DNA of 64,000 bases, taken from the IMG/VR virus record IMGVR_UViG_3300032297_000199, positions 18,345 to 82,344 of that record; one strand, given 5' to 3'. A program made the position numbers and the translations under genes. This DNA is from a virus. Shown here piece after piece: positions 42,601-52,530 of the stretch. How positions within the stretch are numbered: position 1 is the first letter of the stretch; each line of letters opens with the position of its first letter. The notes below the pieces were generated by a model. It saw nothing but the letters and a program-made list of their open reading frames with translations. It was not told the origin of the DNA and made no database searches.

Positions 42601-43518
42601 TGTAGAACCAGTAGAACCTCGAATTCCGGTGGCGCCTGTAGTACCAAAAGTACCTGTGGCACCAATTGGTCCGGTTGAACCTGTACTACCTTGATTACCT
42701 TGCTGTCCTGTAGCACCAGTAGCACCTGTACTACCAACAGTACCTTGTGTTCCTGCGGCACCTGTAGCACCTTGTGGTCCAGTAGCACCTGTAGTACCTT
42801 GTAGTCCTGCTAAACTAAATGCCCAGTTAGCATAAGGACCGGCGCCAGCTGTTCCGCCAACTAAGTCCACATTAACTGTAATATCTAGCCCGCTAACTGC
42901 GGTAATATTACCTATCATAAAGTTTGTAGGAATTGCAGGATATACAATCTGTACTCTTGTTCCTACTATATAGGCATTAGCAATATTAACTGTCCAAGTT
43001 TTAGATCCTGTATTATTGGTATTACTTGTAGATGAAGTAACTTTGTAACCTAAACCAGTAGCACCTGTACCGCCAACACTACCTGCAGAACCTGCTGCTC
43101 CGGTAGAACCTTGTGGTCCTGTAGCACCTGTTGCGCCCTGCGGGCCAGTTGATCCTGTTGCTCCGCTAGCACCTGTAAATCCCGTTGAACCTGTAGCACC
43201 AGGATTACCTGATGCGCCTATACCAGTAGCACCTGTGCCTCCTTGTAAACCGGTTGCGCCTGTAGCACCTGTTGATCCAACTGGACCTGTAGATCCTGTA
43301 GCACCTGTTGATCCAACTGGACCTGTAGCACCTGTACTACCTTGTGGACCAGTTGCTCCGCTATTAGCAGCAACGAAACTTAATACACCGGTTCCGTCAG
43401 TGGATAATACATGGCCGCTAGACCCTGGTGTTTGCGGGAGGGTAAGTGTAACAGTTCCTGTAGTAGGACTTTTTAAGGTTACATTACCTTGTTGACTGGT
43501 ATCTAAATTGATTGACAT
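36667..43518 (-). CDS. Giant tail fibre with collagen-like shaft and S74 chaperone domain
   Basis: A 2283-residue fibre. Residues ~54-155 and ~238-355 are collagen-like Gly-x-y repeats ([13 protein letters not shown] type), separated by a ~80-residue beta domain. The long body has beta-structured repeats, many beginning NLNQLxNGPGYI or NLTNxNQL. The C-terminal ~107 residues are a peptidase_S74 intramolecular chaperone: SDVRKK with S2177 and K2182 as dyad, then LGVIAQEVD. This domain assists trimer folding and cuts itself off. Likely the receptor-binding long fibre. Confidence 0.9.
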   Translation of the reverse strand: MSINLDTSQQGNVTLKSPTTGTVTLTLPQTPGSSGHVLSTDGTGVLSFVAANSGATGPQGSTGATGPVGSTGATGSTGPVGSTGATGATGLQGGTGATGIGASGNPGATGSTGFTGASGATGSTGPQGATGATGPQGSTGAAGSAGSVGGTGATGLGYKVTSSTSNTNNTGSKTWTVNIANAYIVGTRVQIVYPAIPTNFMIGNITAVSGLDITVNVDLVGGTAGAGPYANWAFSLAGLQGTTGATGPQGATGAAGTQGTVGSTGATGATGQQGNQGSTGSTGPIGATGTFGTTGATGIRGSTGSTGATGLTGSTGATGLQGATGATGQSGVGGSTGSTGATGATGATGIAGTNHWTPVMTGGVSSTNYSIFTKSSGNNNTWDGQVYSVQGYVRGAFATASPTSQTTHVMWGLNTDPSADGSYSSLDYSFYFDAGVVRIYENNASVYNGGGYANTDIFSIVYDGANVRYYQNSTLVKTTARAIGTALYFDSSFYETSSSIANVGFGPSGEQGSAGASGAGINAGSANQVIYKDGGNAFAGSANLTFDGTSLNIGGTTSGGALKFNGDINWDQRETTQAGAQLLSYGVIRATGRKNTNYPDENFQSGNNGIAVYDNASSGQVTVTRVAAPAGTPTTSGFVMQVQHTGTGQSPNFGGFYFAVGTRANAVIACVFKARIPVGYTLNFHSNSFGTNSASYWATNNVGTGKWEQYIYVVMCGDSGTFSSTHFFALSGSPNPSGAAPVTWFICSAAIYDMADQRTDYLQLDRTTGVANIKGYGEGQIIIDGSTTGKGVYLNHYINGDVYVASGGGKTRVGGSSAPTYALDVTGAGAVQDYFRITNTGGAQRLLMGNQDSSGVNNPSVIQAANGTLYFGNGNTWGTNGGTVTNFATWAPAGSTLNGSGNSTPALTINTTGSGNWSEGIRVNPSANTYSAILFPVVADSTTAWFVGKLATSGYGDAFTVMKNGFTGSVAARSDAAFDISASTGRMTFGYNPYVGSNVIWHAGNLTNVNQLANGSNYVTTGSSPTFANIYTTNGAVVDNSGTGNGLRITSPGGGSYVTSTSSITGAIKIRLPVFRTSTMMRMTIVIYEYAGGNAGTSRTIEVGGYNYGPGGWYNNFAYQSTHGGGDLNIRWGHDGSRNCIWIGETSSGWSYPQVYVTDVQLGYSGYTASNWIANWAITFDTSFGTVEAGPVTAARNWSTTSLTNLNQLSNGPGYITSSGSAAQLGGLTKSQLWNNSGQNHSTYTSFSGIPDFGMWYVRQDTGVTDGPGSAHQYYVMTQGLGNEYAYSSYAMMTAINRTGYGNPYMNIRFREGGSWGAWNKIYAGYADGITGGPTGDHNYTQTNISDSANDFNTWGTDRSRVGSIYATANTPYGTAWYHIVNTRHRGGSGDGGSWGSQHAIGMTGYQNRTSYRTMSSGSWSSWIEYWTTSSLTNLNQLTNGPGYISGTSPTFTGNIVINNSSPTLYFQDTDQLSAMLHNNSNIFYVLRGGVNSTSWSTVNGYWPLEFNLSTNDATFGRHISTPVGYGNHGGGLIAGGVDNGSVIFYRTSNPFGLGGTDAVLAVSDRSNADWGIRVDKAGYDYGQYTQVANGATYAIAVNDGSTWTYRVNGNGDAFVRGNQVWHAGNLTSNTQLSNGSSYMTVPTGLQNVQNTQQSPGVGWYRIANLGTSQWSVRVIIQDGNSSGPHGVTEFIVSGAFNDRSGFAFHQLTGSSYAGTQVQYVRVLSASTYDQQYLEIYVPYIGSGGTWTISLLDARAASITWSGGAIPGGYTETRWTCGNSFSVGNGAGTQAYTSRGDNKLHVGAGGTSNPADAGIYFDNSSTGSYFHGNNDWGVRLTGNQGYIQFGPANSSWAHIYSSYNFYFNTNIWAGGNQVWTTGNLTNNNQLSNGSGYIPNNSAGDYQIANSTNGGTAYYHASLELREANFGGNSSYTPPRLGLHWGGVVASSIAIESSGRISIVNNPGTGYENLIASSIFASNFYNTNTAYGVIGTNGYFDTVNSGSNGDPLELVYYSNSSVIRIGQGGNGNQGLYAGALYDVGSRVLSQRGNSYYQVDTWLQSNGAHGLYFPSVSGQSAAPHWYANAGDGSYGAMVMNGYRNGYTGIVLTHGAANVLGMYDTGGNGGAWDPSTGWHFYWLRGNSCMGIGGSSTVGGYRARTNGSHYVDGIVYATSEVYAYSDVRKKKDIVTVDNALNKVLQLRGVYYKRTDNPVMNNDNWNPNQQHLGVIAQEVDPIVPEVVTYNKEHDEYGVSYGNFAGLFIEAFKDMKAELDALKEEIKLLKGEA
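42453..42807 (-). repeat. Collagen-like Gly-x-y repeat block 2
   Basis: Encodes ~118 residues of mostly GATGxxG triplets in the fibre, with runs of GSTGATG. The DNA is nearly periodic at 9 and 18 nt, and therefore prone to slippage and length variation. Confidence 0.85.
43053..43359 (-). repeat. Collagen-like Gly-x-y repeat block 1
   Basis: Encodes ~100 residues of [10 protein letters not shown]-type triplets near the fibre N-terminus. Block 2 is separated from it by a ~80-residue beta domain. Such shafts form triple helices in phage fibres. Confidence 0.85.
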
Positions 43519-43537
43519 AGGTTAAAACTTTATCCAA

Positions 43538-43544
43538 TATTTAT
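43538..43544 (-). promoter_or_regulatory. Late-type promoter for the 2283-residue fibre
   Basis: ATAAATA on the minus strand, 19 nt before the ATG at 43518, in the 40-nt gap after the 2003-residue gene. No clear Shine-Dalgarno is visible in the leader. Confidence 0.5.
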
Positions 43545-43558
43545 CTGTTCATAATTTG

Positions 43559-46500
43559 TTAATTTGTAACTTCTGCGGTATCCACATTTGCTACAAATCT
43601 TACTGTGTTTGATCCGTCGCCCTTGCCTGTAATTTGCAATACGCCGTTAACGGTATCTGCAGATATGTTAACATCCCACGCTGCTACGCTAGACCATATC
43701 TTTGTCTTGTTTAATACTCTTAGAATAGTAGTCCCTGCTCCAGAATAACGACTTGCAACACCGTTAAATTCCCAAGCACCCTCATCGTTTGAAGTTGTTG
43801 ATCTAGCAACAACCATAACTTTAAACGAATATGTACTGTTATCAGGAATAGCAATTTGATTTGCAGCCGATGCAACTCCGTTATTAGTAGTTAATGCAGT
43901 ATACAAGTTAGAGATGTTAGAAACTCTCATTACAAATTTTCTTGTTTGTGCATCGCCTGCTGTAGAGAAACTACCATTTGCTGTAGCTCTAACGCCTGTT
44001 GTTAATCCTCGTGCAGTGGCTCCTAAGCCTTGAACTAGCGTATTTCCGCCAACATATACATCACCTGCTATACCAACACCACCGGCTACAGTTAAAGCAC
44101 CTGTTGCTGTTGAGTTTGTAGCAGTTGTGCTATTAACAAATACTTTACCGTTGGCCTTAGGAGCTAAAATAATGTCAACAATTGTTTCACTACCTTGTGC
44201 AGATAGAGTTGCACCTGTTGCTGTACTACCACCAGTTACTTGTAGGTAGTTTAATGCAGCGGCGGTATGATTAATTCTAAACTGCGGTGAACCTGAACTA
44301 GTACCTATTGTAGCATTTGTTCCAAACAATAAGCCGTTGTTACTATTGTATACAGTAGTTGTTCCGCCAGATCCTTCAAAGAACAATCTAGCACTATTAA
44401 CACCAGTAACAATATCTTGTCCTAATACTAATCCAGTAGCTCCGCCAGATGCTTGTGTAATTCTTACATTACCGTTGCCCTTGCCAGTTAAGGCTAAATC
44501 ACTAGTTGGATCGCTACCTTGTGCGGATAGTGTGGCAGGATTACCTGTTGCTGCTCCTGCTGCTCTTACATAGTTAATGTTAGCTGTGCCAAAGTTTCCG
44601 TTGTTAGAAACATTAACTTGGCCAGCAATGTATACATCTTTACCAAATCCTGCTCCGCCGCTTACAATTAATGCACCGCTGTTAGTACTAACTGCGTTAG
44701 TAATATTAGTGATTGTCATTGCAACATTAGTAGATCCGCCACGACTTGTAACACTTTGTAGTGTAGAAGTATTCCAAATTACAATAGCACCGAATGTAGA
44801 ACTAACCGCAGTATCTGTGCCGGCATTGATAGAGCTAACACCAACACCTCCTGAACCTAGACTAGATGTTGTTAGTACTTGCAGGCCATTACTGTACATG
44901 TCTCCTGCATATAATTTACCGTTAATACCAACACCGCCTTGAACAATTAATGCACCAGTTGCTGTACTTGTGGCTGCTGTTCCCGATGCTAGGTATAGAG
45001 ATCCAAATCTTGCTGGTCCAAATGTTCCTGTATTAGTAAATGTTGGAGTATATGTTTGCGTACCACCTGGGTAAACATTTGTCTTGTAGACAAATGTTTG
45101 AGTAGCATTGTCCATACCAATGAAAGCATGGTTAGACCAAGTAGTATTTGAACTAGCTGTAGTGCTGTAGTGAAGAATCAAACCTCGATCAAAGCCGTCG
45201 TTAGTTGCAAGGCTTGTGTTTCCAACACCTGCACCTAATTCTAAAATTGGGTCAATTATATAAGTCTGTGTGCTATTAACAAATGTCTGTGTTCCAAATA
45301 CTTGTAAATTTCCGTAGACAGTAGCATTGCCGCCAATAATTGCGTTCTTAGCAACACCAATTCCGCCTGCAACACTTAAGGCTCCGTTTGTAGAAGTGTT
45401 AGACTCGGTTGTACTAGTAATACTAATTGACTGATTAGTAGTCGCACCTCGACTAGTTACACTTTGAAGGGTGTCAGTTTCAGTTGTTAGTACTAATAAT
45501 CCACCTGAGAAAATTGCTCCAGTTACAGTCAGTGTGCTAAGGATCTGTGTTAAAGTACTATAGATCGAAGTAACGCCTAACGCACCTGGAACTGACGATC
45601 CAATATTAATATTAGCAATAGAAGTTGCTGTACCAGATGCACCAATGTTAACTGTTTTTAGTACTGTAGCAAGAGTTGCACCAGATGCAATATTTGCAGT
45701 TAGTGCGGCTGTGCTGTTAGATATAAAAGAGTTTGTTCCACTGTGCGTCAATGTTCCACTAACAGTAATATCTTCCCAACTATTAACATCTGCATCGTCT
45801 ACTGTGACAGTTGTACCTAAAGTAGTAACCGCTGAAGACCAGTTACTATCTGTAATAATTACAGGAACTTTAGATTTGTATGCACTATTTTCTGCAAGAA
45901 CTTCTTGCATTAATATAAATGCTCGGCCACCTATTGCCGGAGATCTTCTCCAATATTCTACAACACCTGTCGAAGTACTGTATGTTACGGAGTGATTTGA
46001 CGCTGCTGAACTTATAGCACTTTCACTTGACTCATTAAACCAATAAGTTGTTCCAGCTAAAGTTGTTGCAGAATCTCTAGTATACGACATCCAAATAATA
46101 TCATTTTCTGAATTGTCACTGAGAGACGCACTGTTAAACACTTTAACAGTACTCTTAAATTTAAATGTTGCACTATCGCCAACTGTTGGTAAGGTAAAGG
46201 ACAAACACTTAATCCACCAGTTTGCTGTAGATACTGCGCCAGCAGTTACAGAATTTTCAACATATCCTGGAAAACCATATATTTCACCACCAACCCACAG
46301 GTCTCCACCAACTCCAACTCCACCAGTTACTTTTAAAGCACCGGTGCTAGTTGATGTTGCAGTTACAAAAGAAGTAATTGTAATTGCGTTTGATGTAGCA
46401 GCTCCTCTATCAGTAACTGCCTGTAGAGTATCAGTTGTTTCAATCTTAACAATGCCAACACCGGAATCAGGTGTTACAACAATACCAGAACCGGTTGTAA

Positions 46501-49500
46501 TTTTACTAACACCATAACTACCGATTGTAGATGTTGTTAATACTTGTGCTCCGTTTGCATAGATATTATAACCTTTGATATCGCCTGCAACATCTAACCA
46601 TACAGATGGTGTGCTAGTATTGATACCAATAAAGTTACTGCTAGTTCCGGAGGCAATAGTTAACGGGCTGTTTGGACCAAGTTTTAATCCTTCGTTAACT
46701 CCGCTTCCAAAAATCCATGATCCGCTATCGTATCTTAAGTCTATATATCCAACACCATTGAACCAAGTTTGTGCAAATCCTGGACTAAAAACATTAACAG
46801 CAGAGCGTGTGTACTGTGTAGAACTGCCAACACTTAACGAACTAGTAATGTTTATTGCATTAGTAGTAGTAGATCCCCTAGTAGTAACAGATTGTAGTGT
46901 ACTTGTATTAGTTACAACCACAATACCTCTTGGCGTATTAACAGAAATATCTTCTCCGCCTTGTAACTCTGTAACTGCGTAATTAAAAATAGTACCAGTT
47001 GTTACAACTCGAGATCCAAAATCATAGACTGCATTTGCCCATACTGATCCTTCAACTCCGATGCCACCGTTAACTAATACTGCACCAGTAGTTGTCGATG
47101 TAGAATCTTGACCGTAATAGAAAGATACTTGATTAGTAGTTACTCCGCCTCGGCCAGTAACTGATTGTAGGGTACTTGTATTCCAAACAGTTACTTGGCC
47201 AGTACTAGAACTAACTGCTGTATCAGTTCCTGCAACAATTGCACTTACACCAGCAGCACCTAAACTAGCAAGAGTAAGAACTTGACTGCCGTTGCTATAC
47301 ATGTTCTGAGCGTAAATATCACCTTGAACACCAGCACCTCCAAATACTTGTAATGCACCAGTAGTAGTCGAACTTGCTGTTGTACCATTTAATATAGCAA
47401 CACTGCCTGTACTGATAGCTAATCGTGTAACTCCATCGGTGTCAATAGTAGCAACACTGCTAGTAGAGCCTAGTTTAAATCTAACAGTACCTTCTTTATC
47501 TTTGAACACAATACTGTGATTTGGAGTCAGCATTGTGTCTGTCATTTCTAAGAATGTGCTAGGGCCTGCCGTTTTAATATGCTCGCCTAATGTTAACGAT
47601 CCTGAAATATTAATATTGCCCTGGGCTCCAATGCCACCTCCAACTATTAATGCACCAGTAGTGGAATTAATAGATGTAGTAGTACTTTCTAATTTTAAGC
47701 TACCAAATCTTGCAGGTCCCCAATCACCTAGACTAGAAAAACTTGTTACATTACTAAATGGTAGACCAGTTAAAATGTTAGTTTTGAATACAAAAGTTTG
47801 AGTAGGATTATCCATACCCAAGAATGCTTGACTAGAATACGCTGTATTTGATGTAGCTGTTGTACTATAATGTAATACAAGGCCTCGATCAATTCCATCA
47901 TTGACTGAAATAGTAGTTCCGCCGATTCCGCCGCCTAATTCTAATAACGGATCAGCAACAAAAGTATTTGTACTATCTACATAAGTTGTAGATCCGTATA
48001 CTTGTAAGTTACCATATACTGCTGCATTACCACCGACAATTAGATTTCTTTCAATGCCAACACCGCCTGCTACTCTTAGAGCGCCTTGCGTAGAAGTGTT
48101 GCTATCTAAATTATTTGTAATAACAATAGTTTGATCAGTGGAGCTGCCTCGACTAGTTACACTTTGTAGTGTTGAGTTACTCCAAATAACTACAGGACCA
48201 GTTGAGGTACTAACTACTGTATCTGTTCCGGCTGTTATATTACTAACACCGTAGTTGCCCAGAGTTGCTTGTGTAATTACACGACTATCTGAATCATAAA
48301 TTCCAGAAGCATAAATGTTTCCTCCTACACCCAAGCCACCTGTAATAACTAAGGCACCTGTTGTTGTAGAACTTGCATTTGTTCCATTGGTAAACAATAA
48401 TGCATTTGATGTAACTGTGCTTCTATCAGTAATACTTTGTAAAGTAGCAATGCTCCAAACTACAACATCGCCAGTTGAAGTACTAACTGCTGTATCTGTT
48501 CCGGCTGTTAAACTAGTAGTACCAATATTATTAATTGTAAATGTAGCTGTGGTTCCGCTTGAATTTAAATTAGTAATTGAGATTGCAGTTCCAGCAACTG
48601 GTACAACTTCTGTTACTACTCTATTTCCATTATCGTATACTTGTCCGGCACGAACTGATTTTACAACAGATATGCCACCATCTACTACTACTGCACCAAT
48701 GTTAGTTGAAGAACTATCTGTGTCAATTGCGCTTGAAATTCTTAAAGAATTTGTTACAGTTAAATCAGCAATAGTTGCACTAGTTACATTTAATTCTGAA
48801 ACATTAATTTGTCCGCCAACTGATAAATTTTTACTTATGCCAACACCGCCAGCAACAACTATAGCTCCACTGTTAACATCAGTTGAATTAGTTAAATTAG
48901 TTGAGGTAAAAATTGCATTAACAATTGCAGTGTTTACTTCTATATCTCTAATATAGGCATCGCCGACGATTAGATGTTCAATAGTACCTGTACTGCGAAC
49001 AGTAATACTACCACCTACCCCAACACCACCAGCAACAATCAATGCACCAGTACTGGTACTGAAACTATCTGTGGGATTAGTTATAGTAATTGCTTGATCT
49101 GTACTGGAACTTCTACTAGTAATACTTTGTAATGTAGCAGTACTCCAAACAACTACTACACCAGTTGAACTAGATACCGCTGTGTCTGTTCCTGCAGATA
49201 AATTAGTGATACCAAAATTGCCAATGGTTGCTGTGGTAATAACTCTAGCATCAGCATCATATAAACCAACACCATATATAGTGCCTGTAGTAATAAGACT
49301 GCCAACTGTTGATGTTCCTGTTACATTGATGCTACCGCCAATTGTAACATCTCTGCCAATGCCAACTCCACCCACTACTCTTAGTGCGCCGGTGTCAGTG
49401 CTAGTAGAATTTGTGCTAGATGTTACATAAGCCGTTACAACAGTAAATGGATTAGTACTAACGATACCGCTTTGTAACTGCCAGCCGGTGCCGTTCCATA

Positions 49501-49570
49501 CCCATGTTCTAATACCAATAACATAGGTGTCGCCTATTTGTGGGTTTGAAGGAAAATTTAAATCTGCCAT
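43559..49570 (-). CDS. Giant repeat adhesin, 2003 residues
   Basis: Starts MADLNFPSNPQIGD with a WVWNGTGW module, then is built from many TSTxTGALxVxGGxGIG...VGG units of ~45-90 residues, alternating with SSTGxVVVWSTATLQSVT linkers. A larger domain (DPLLELGGGIG, DRGLVLHYSTTA, AFLGMDNPTQTF, GPARFGSLKL) occurs twice. The C-terminal ~130 residues form a different beta domain. A virion surface fibre or baseplate appendage is likely. The repeat is shared with three downstream genes and with the plus-strand fragment at 1-446. Confidence 0.75.
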   Translation of the reverse strand: MADLNFPSNPQIGDTYVIGIRTWVWNGTGWQLQSGIVSTNPFTVVTAYVTSSTNSTSTDTGALRVVGGVGIGRDVTIGGSINVTGTSTVGSLITTGTIYGVGLYDADARVITTATIGNFGITNLSAGTDTAVSSSTGVVVVWSTATLQSITSRSSSTDQAITITNPTDSFSTSTGALIVAGGVGVGGSITVRSTGTIEHLIVGDAYIRDIEVNTAIVNAIFTSTNLTNSTDVNSGAIVVAGGVGISKNLSVGGQINVSELNVTSATIADLTVTNSLRISSAIDTDSSSTNIGAVVVDGGISVVKSVRAGQVYDNGNRVVTEVVPVAGTAISITNLNSSGTTATFTINNIGTTSLTAGTDTAVSTSTGDVVVWSIATLQSITDRSTVTSNALLFTNGTNASSTTTGALVITGGLGVGGNIYASGIYDSDSRVITQATLGNYGVSNITAGTDTVVSTSTGPVVIWSNSTLQSVTSRGSSTDQTIVITNNLDSNTSTQGALRVAGGVGIERNLIVGGNAAVYGNLQVYGSTTYVDSTNTFVADPLLELGGGIGGTTISVNDGIDRGLVLHYSTTATSNTAYSSQAFLGMDNPTQTFVFKTNILTGLPFSNVTSFSSLGDWGPARFGSLKLESTTTSINSTTGALIVGGGIGAQGNINISGSLTLGEHIKTAGPSTFLEMTDTMLTPNHSIVFKDKEGTVRFKLGSTSSVATIDTDGVTRLAISTGSVAILNGTTASSTTTGALQVFGGAGVQGDIYAQNMYSNGSQVLTLASLGAAGVSAIVAGTDTAVSSSTGQVTVWNTSTLQSVTGRGGVTTNQVSFYYGQDSTSTTTGAVLVNGGIGVEGSVWANAVYDFGSRVVTTGTIFNYAVTELQGGEDISVNTPRGIVVVTNTSTLQSVTTRGSTTTNAINITSSLSVGSSTQYTRSAVNVFSPGFAQTWFNGVGYIDLRYDSGSWIFGSGVNEGLKLGPNSPLTIASGTSSNFIGINTSTPSVWLDVAGDIKGYNIYANGAQVLTTSTIGSYGVSKITTGSGIVVTPDSGVGIVKIETTDTLQAVTDRGAATSNAITITSFVTATSTSTGALKVTGGVGVGGDLWVGGEIYGFPGYVENSVTAGAVSTANWWIKCLSFTLPTVGDSATFKFKSTVKVFNSASLSDNSENDIIWMSYTRDSATTLAGTTYWFNESSESAISSAASNHSVTYSTSTGVVEYWRRSPAIGGRAFILMQEVLAENSAYKSKVPVIITDSNWSSAVTTLGTTVTVDDADVNSWEDITVSGTLTHSGTNSFISNSTAALTANIASGATLATVLKTVNIGASGTATSIANINIGSSVPGALGVTSIYSTLTQILSTLTVTGAIFSGGLLVLTTETDTLQSVTSRGATTNQSISITSTTESNTSTNGALSVAGGIGVAKNAIIGGNATVYGNLQVFGTQTFVNSTQTYIIDPILELGAGVGNTSLATNDGFDRGLILHYSTTASSNTTWSNHAFIGMDNATQTFVYKTNVYPGGTQTYTPTFTNTGTFGPARFGSLYLASGTAATSTATGALIVQGGVGINGKLYAGDMYSNGLQVLTTSSLGSGGVGVSSINAGTDTAVSSTFGAIVIWNTSTLQSVTSRGGSTNVAMTITNITNAVSTNSGALIVSGGAGFGKDVYIAGQVNVSNNGNFGTANINYVRAAGAATGNPATLSAQGSDPTSDLALTGKGNGNVRITQASGGATGLVLGQDIVTGVNSARLFFEGSGGTTTVYNSNNGLLFGTNATIGTSSGSPQFRINHTAAALNYLQVTGGSTATGATLSAQGSETIVDIILAPKANGKVFVNSTTATNSTATGALTVAGGVGIAGDVYVGGNTLVQGLGATARGLTTGVRATANGSFSTAGDAQTRKFVMRVSNISNLYTALTTNNGVASAANQIAIPDNSTYSFKVMVVARSTTSNDEGAWEFNGVASRYSGAGTTILRVLNKTKIWSSVAAWDVNISADTVNGVLQITGKGDGSNTVRFVANVDTAEVTN

Positions 49571-49573
49571 TTC

Positions 49574-52444
49574 TTATACGCCTGTAAACTGGATCCAATA
49601 ATAGTTCAATCCGTCTTTAACCCACTGATATTCAACGCCAATGCTTGGATCAATCCAAAAGTCTCCGATATTATTTGTAGCTGTTGTTGGAGGTGTTAAC
49701 GAAATGCTAACCTTAGGAGCATACACTCTTAATCCATTGCTATAAATGTCACCGCCGACATGCAATTCTTGTCCGATTCCAACTCCACCTCCGACTACTA
49801 CTGCTCCAGTAGTTGTAGATCCAGAAGTAGTAATTGAAGTAACTGCTAAATCACCAGTAAATGTTAAGTTACCATTAACTTGTAAATCACTTTCGATAAG
49901 AGTTAAACTACCGCTAGGGTTAAGTGTTAAGTTACCGCTAATTGTTCCGATAGTACCTGACGCAAATAATAAAGAACCAACTTGAATACTTGTTGGCTGC
50001 AAAATAGCAGCATTAACACCGTCACTGATTGTTAAACTTTGAATAGGTCCTAGTTTAAAGTTAGCAGTACCAAAGTCAACATTACCGGTTCTTTGATTAA
50101 TACGGAACTGGTTTCCAACTCTAAAGTCTCCTATGTGGTCAACAGTTTGATAATAAATCTTGGCTCTGTTTAACTGTATAATTTCTTGACTTTGTATAGC
50201 TAGAGTAGGATCGTTTGATAGATCTTTACCTGAACCAATATAGCTCATATTAAAGGCAATGAGTTTAAAATCAATGCCTTCTCCGTCTCCATACGCACCG
50301 TAATTGCCATATACAGCCGCACTACCAATACTTCTTAATTCTGCACCAAACTGTCTATAATCAGCTAGTGTAATTTGTTTAGAACTTGCTACTACTGTGT
50401 CGTCAAATGCTCCAGCAGTAGAATATACATTTTGTGTTCCTAGGCCGTCATCTGAAAAAACTGTACCGCCATCACCGCCGTCACAATGTAAAAGTAAAAC
50501 TGTACTTGCATCGCTGTCAAATGATTTTATAGGAGGGGTAAAAGTAGTTGTATATCTATTCACACTACTTACGCGAACTTCATCTACATAACCTTTTAGA
50601 TACTTAGAGGGATCTAACCCGTCACCACCAATAGTCAAACTGTCACCGTTGGTTATATTGGCTACACTAGAAGTAGTTGCTTCTAATAATCCGTTATAGA
50701 ATATTCTATTGTTGTTACTGGCATCTCTACTCATAGCAACATGATGCCATGTTCCCGTACTTATTGAAGTAGTACCTGTGAAGATAGTGGTACCGTGACG
50801 ACCAGTTAATCTATTGGCTGCATTTATCCATAGTCCAAATTCTGTAGAAGCTACCGAGCCTTTATCAAAAATTTGTCTTATTCTGCCACTATCTTCTAAG
50901 AAAATAAATGCTTCAAGTGTGTACGGACTAGTTTCAAACTGAATATCAGTATTGTTAACAACTTCTAACAAATCACCTGCTGTAGTAAATCGTGCAGAAC
51001 CAGTTCCATATTTTCTTTGGAAACTGCTAATAGTTGTATTTCCGTAGACATTAACAATTTTACCAGGACGGTCAGCAGCTTCTTCAAATCCGCTGGCTTT
51101 TCCTTGCAGATAAAGATAATCATTATCAACTTCGTCAATAACTCCGCTGGCCAGTACAGTACCAGTTGAACCAATATAATATAAATTATGCCCAACTACA
51201 TAAGTTCCAGTATTATTAGATACTTTTAATCTAGTACGGCCAGCACCGCCCCATCCTAGCGTACCGCTTTCTCCGTGGAATGCTTTATCTGCAAAGTAAG
51301 CAAATGTGTTTAATGCTTCTAACTTAACTCCATTGGTTAAGTAGATTGATGTTGCGCCTGGAGTGATGAATGTGGCTTCGTTCACCAACAAAGCCGGCTG
51401 AATTGAATTAGTTGTTATATTAGCACCGTCAGCATATATTCCACCACCTGCATCGTTGCTGTCATAACCGTAAGGATCGCTTGCTGTTCTAACACTACCA
51501 CGAGTTAAAACTGTAAATCTTTCAATGTATGCGCTTCGTAAAACAGTAGTTACTGTTGATGCATATTTAAAAGCATAACCAGGCTTATAAAAATTACCAA
51601 CTGTAAAGTCACTAATCGTAGTTCCGCCGTTTATTAAGAATGCTGTTTGTGTATTGGTCGCTGTAGTCGGTTCTACAAATACTTCACGAAGTCCTGCTCC
51701 ACGAATACTAACACCTTCTGGAATTAACAAAGGAAATTCTTCAGTATAGTGCCCCGGTTCAATAAAAATAGTATGGCCGTCGGACGCCTGAGCGAGGGCA
51801 TGTTTGATGGTTCTAAATGCGCTTTCAGTTCTTCTACCGTCATTTGCGTCATTGCCAGCGCCGTCAGATACAAACCAAACATGGTCGTCATAATTTAATA
51901 GATCGACACCATTAACGAATGCACTACCGTTAACAAATAAATTATTTAAAGTTGCAGTACTTAAAATATTAAGATTGTTACTGTAAATATCATTCCAGTA
52001 ATTTGTACCGTTACCTAATTTATATAAATTAGCTGTCTTAGGTAAGATGTCAGATACAACTTCTGCACCAATGTATAGTGTATCAGTTCCAGTTTGGTTA
52101 CCTAGTTGAATATTGCCATCGGCTGTAATGTTGCCAACAGCATGAATGTTTCCGCCTACAAAAACATCTTGAACTACTGCAAGGCCGCCATCTACAATAA
52201 GTGCGCCTGTAGTAGTTGAAGTAGAATTAGTTTGATTGCCCGCTGTTAATGTGCTTAATACATTTACGCTACCGAATGCTGTAACTGTTCCGGTAAACGC
52301 TGAACGGCCACCGATATTAATATTCTCAGTGACTCCTAGTCCGCCATAGACTACGGCTGCGCCGGTGATTGTGCTTGTTGATGTAGCTGTTAGCCCGTTT
52401 AAAACCACAAGGCCATTCTTAACTACAAAGTTACTTTGTGCCAT
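49574..52444 (-). CDS. Adhesin with beta-helix and LamG-type domain
   Basis: A 956-residue protein. Residues 20-110 hold TGALxVDGGL repeats. ~187-300 start a pectate-lyase-like parallel beta-helix (DDHVWFVSDGAGNDANDG, then FRTIKHALAQASDGHTIFI). ~478-655 are a LamG/concanavalin-type domain (YTLEAFIFLED, GTWHHVAMSRD, GYVDEVRVSSVNRY), typical of carbohydrate binding. The last ~100 residues have one more repeat and a tryptophan module (YQWVKDG). Glycan binding is inferred from the LamG fold. Four nt separate it from the 2003-residue gene. A late promoter and GGAAAGGG Shine-Dalgarno lie upstream. Confidence 0.8.
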   Translation of the reverse strand: MAQSNFVVKNGLVVLNGLTATSTSTITGAAVVYGGLGVTENINIGGRSAFTGTVTAFGSVNVLSTLTAGNQTNSTSTTTGALIVDGGLAVVQDVFVGGNIHAVGNITADGNIQLGNQTGTDTLYIGAEVVSDILPKTANLYKLGNGTNYWNDIYSNNLNILSTATLNNLFVNGSAFVNGVDLLNYDDHVWFVSDGAGNDANDGRRTESAFRTIKHALAQASDGHTIFIEPGHYTEEFPLLIPEGVSIRGAGLREVFVEPTTATNTQTAFLINGGTTISDFTVGNFYKPGYAFKYASTVTTVLRSAYIERFTVLTRGSVRTASDPYGYDSNDAGGGIYADGANITTNSIQPALLVNEATFITPGATSIYLTNGVKLEALNTFAYFADKAFHGESGTLGWGGAGRTRLKVSNNTGTYVVGHNLYYIGSTGTVLASGVIDEVDNDYLYLQGKASGFEEAADRPGKIVNVYGNTTISSFQRKYGTGSARFTTAGDLLEVVNNTDIQFETSPYTLEAFIFLEDSGRIRQIFDKGSVASTEFGLWINAANRLTGRHGTTIFTGTTSISTGTWHHVAMSRDASNNNRIFYNGLLEATTSSVANITNGDSLTIGGDGLDPSKYLKGYVDEVRVSSVNRYTTTFTPPIKSFDSDASTVLLLHCDGGDGGTVFSDDGLGTQNVYSTAGAFDDTVVASSKQITLADYRQFGAELRSIGSAAVYGNYGAYGDGEGIDFKLIAFNMSYIGSGKDLSNDPTLAIQSQEIIQLNRAKIYYQTVDHIGDFRVGNQFRINQRTGNVDFGTANFKLGPIQSLTISDGVNAAILQPTSIQVGSLLFASGTIGTISGNLTLNPSGSLTLIESDLQVNGNLTFTGDLAVTSITTSGSTTTGAVVVGGGVGIGQELHVGGDIYSNGLRVYAPKVSISLTPPTTATNNIGDFWIDPSIGVEYQWVKDGLNYYWIQFTGV

Positions 52445-52479
52445 TCAGATTCCCTTTCCTCTTGACGGCTGGTCTTCGA

Positions 52480-52486
52480 TATTTAT
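52480..52486 (-). promoter_or_regulatory. Late-type promoter for the LamG adhesin
   Basis: ATAAATA on the minus strand, 35 nt before the ATG at 52444, just after a strong terminator. AGGAAAGGGAA near the start is a Shine-Dalgarno. Confidence 0.5.
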
Positions 52487-52505
52487 GCTCAAACGAGTAG
52501 ATGTT

Positions 52506-52530
52506 AAAAAAGGACCTTTCGGTCCTTTTT
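52506..52530 (-). terminator. Intrinsic terminator after the 1094-residue adhesin
   Basis: AAAAAGGACC / GGTCCTTTTT is a 10-bp stem with a 4-nt loop, followed by Ts on the minus strand. Its right arm reaches the stop codon of the adhesin gene (52529-52531). Confidence 0.9.

Noticed and set aside
42485-42694. Plus-strand Pro/Val-rich ORF with MAPVAPVDP repeats
   Set aside because: Antisense of the collagen-like Gly-Ala-Thr repeats of the fibre gene.
42453-43359. Short regular DNA repeats resembling a CRISPR array
   Set aside because: The period is 9-18 nt with no spacers of constant length; it is coding DNA for collagen-like triplets.
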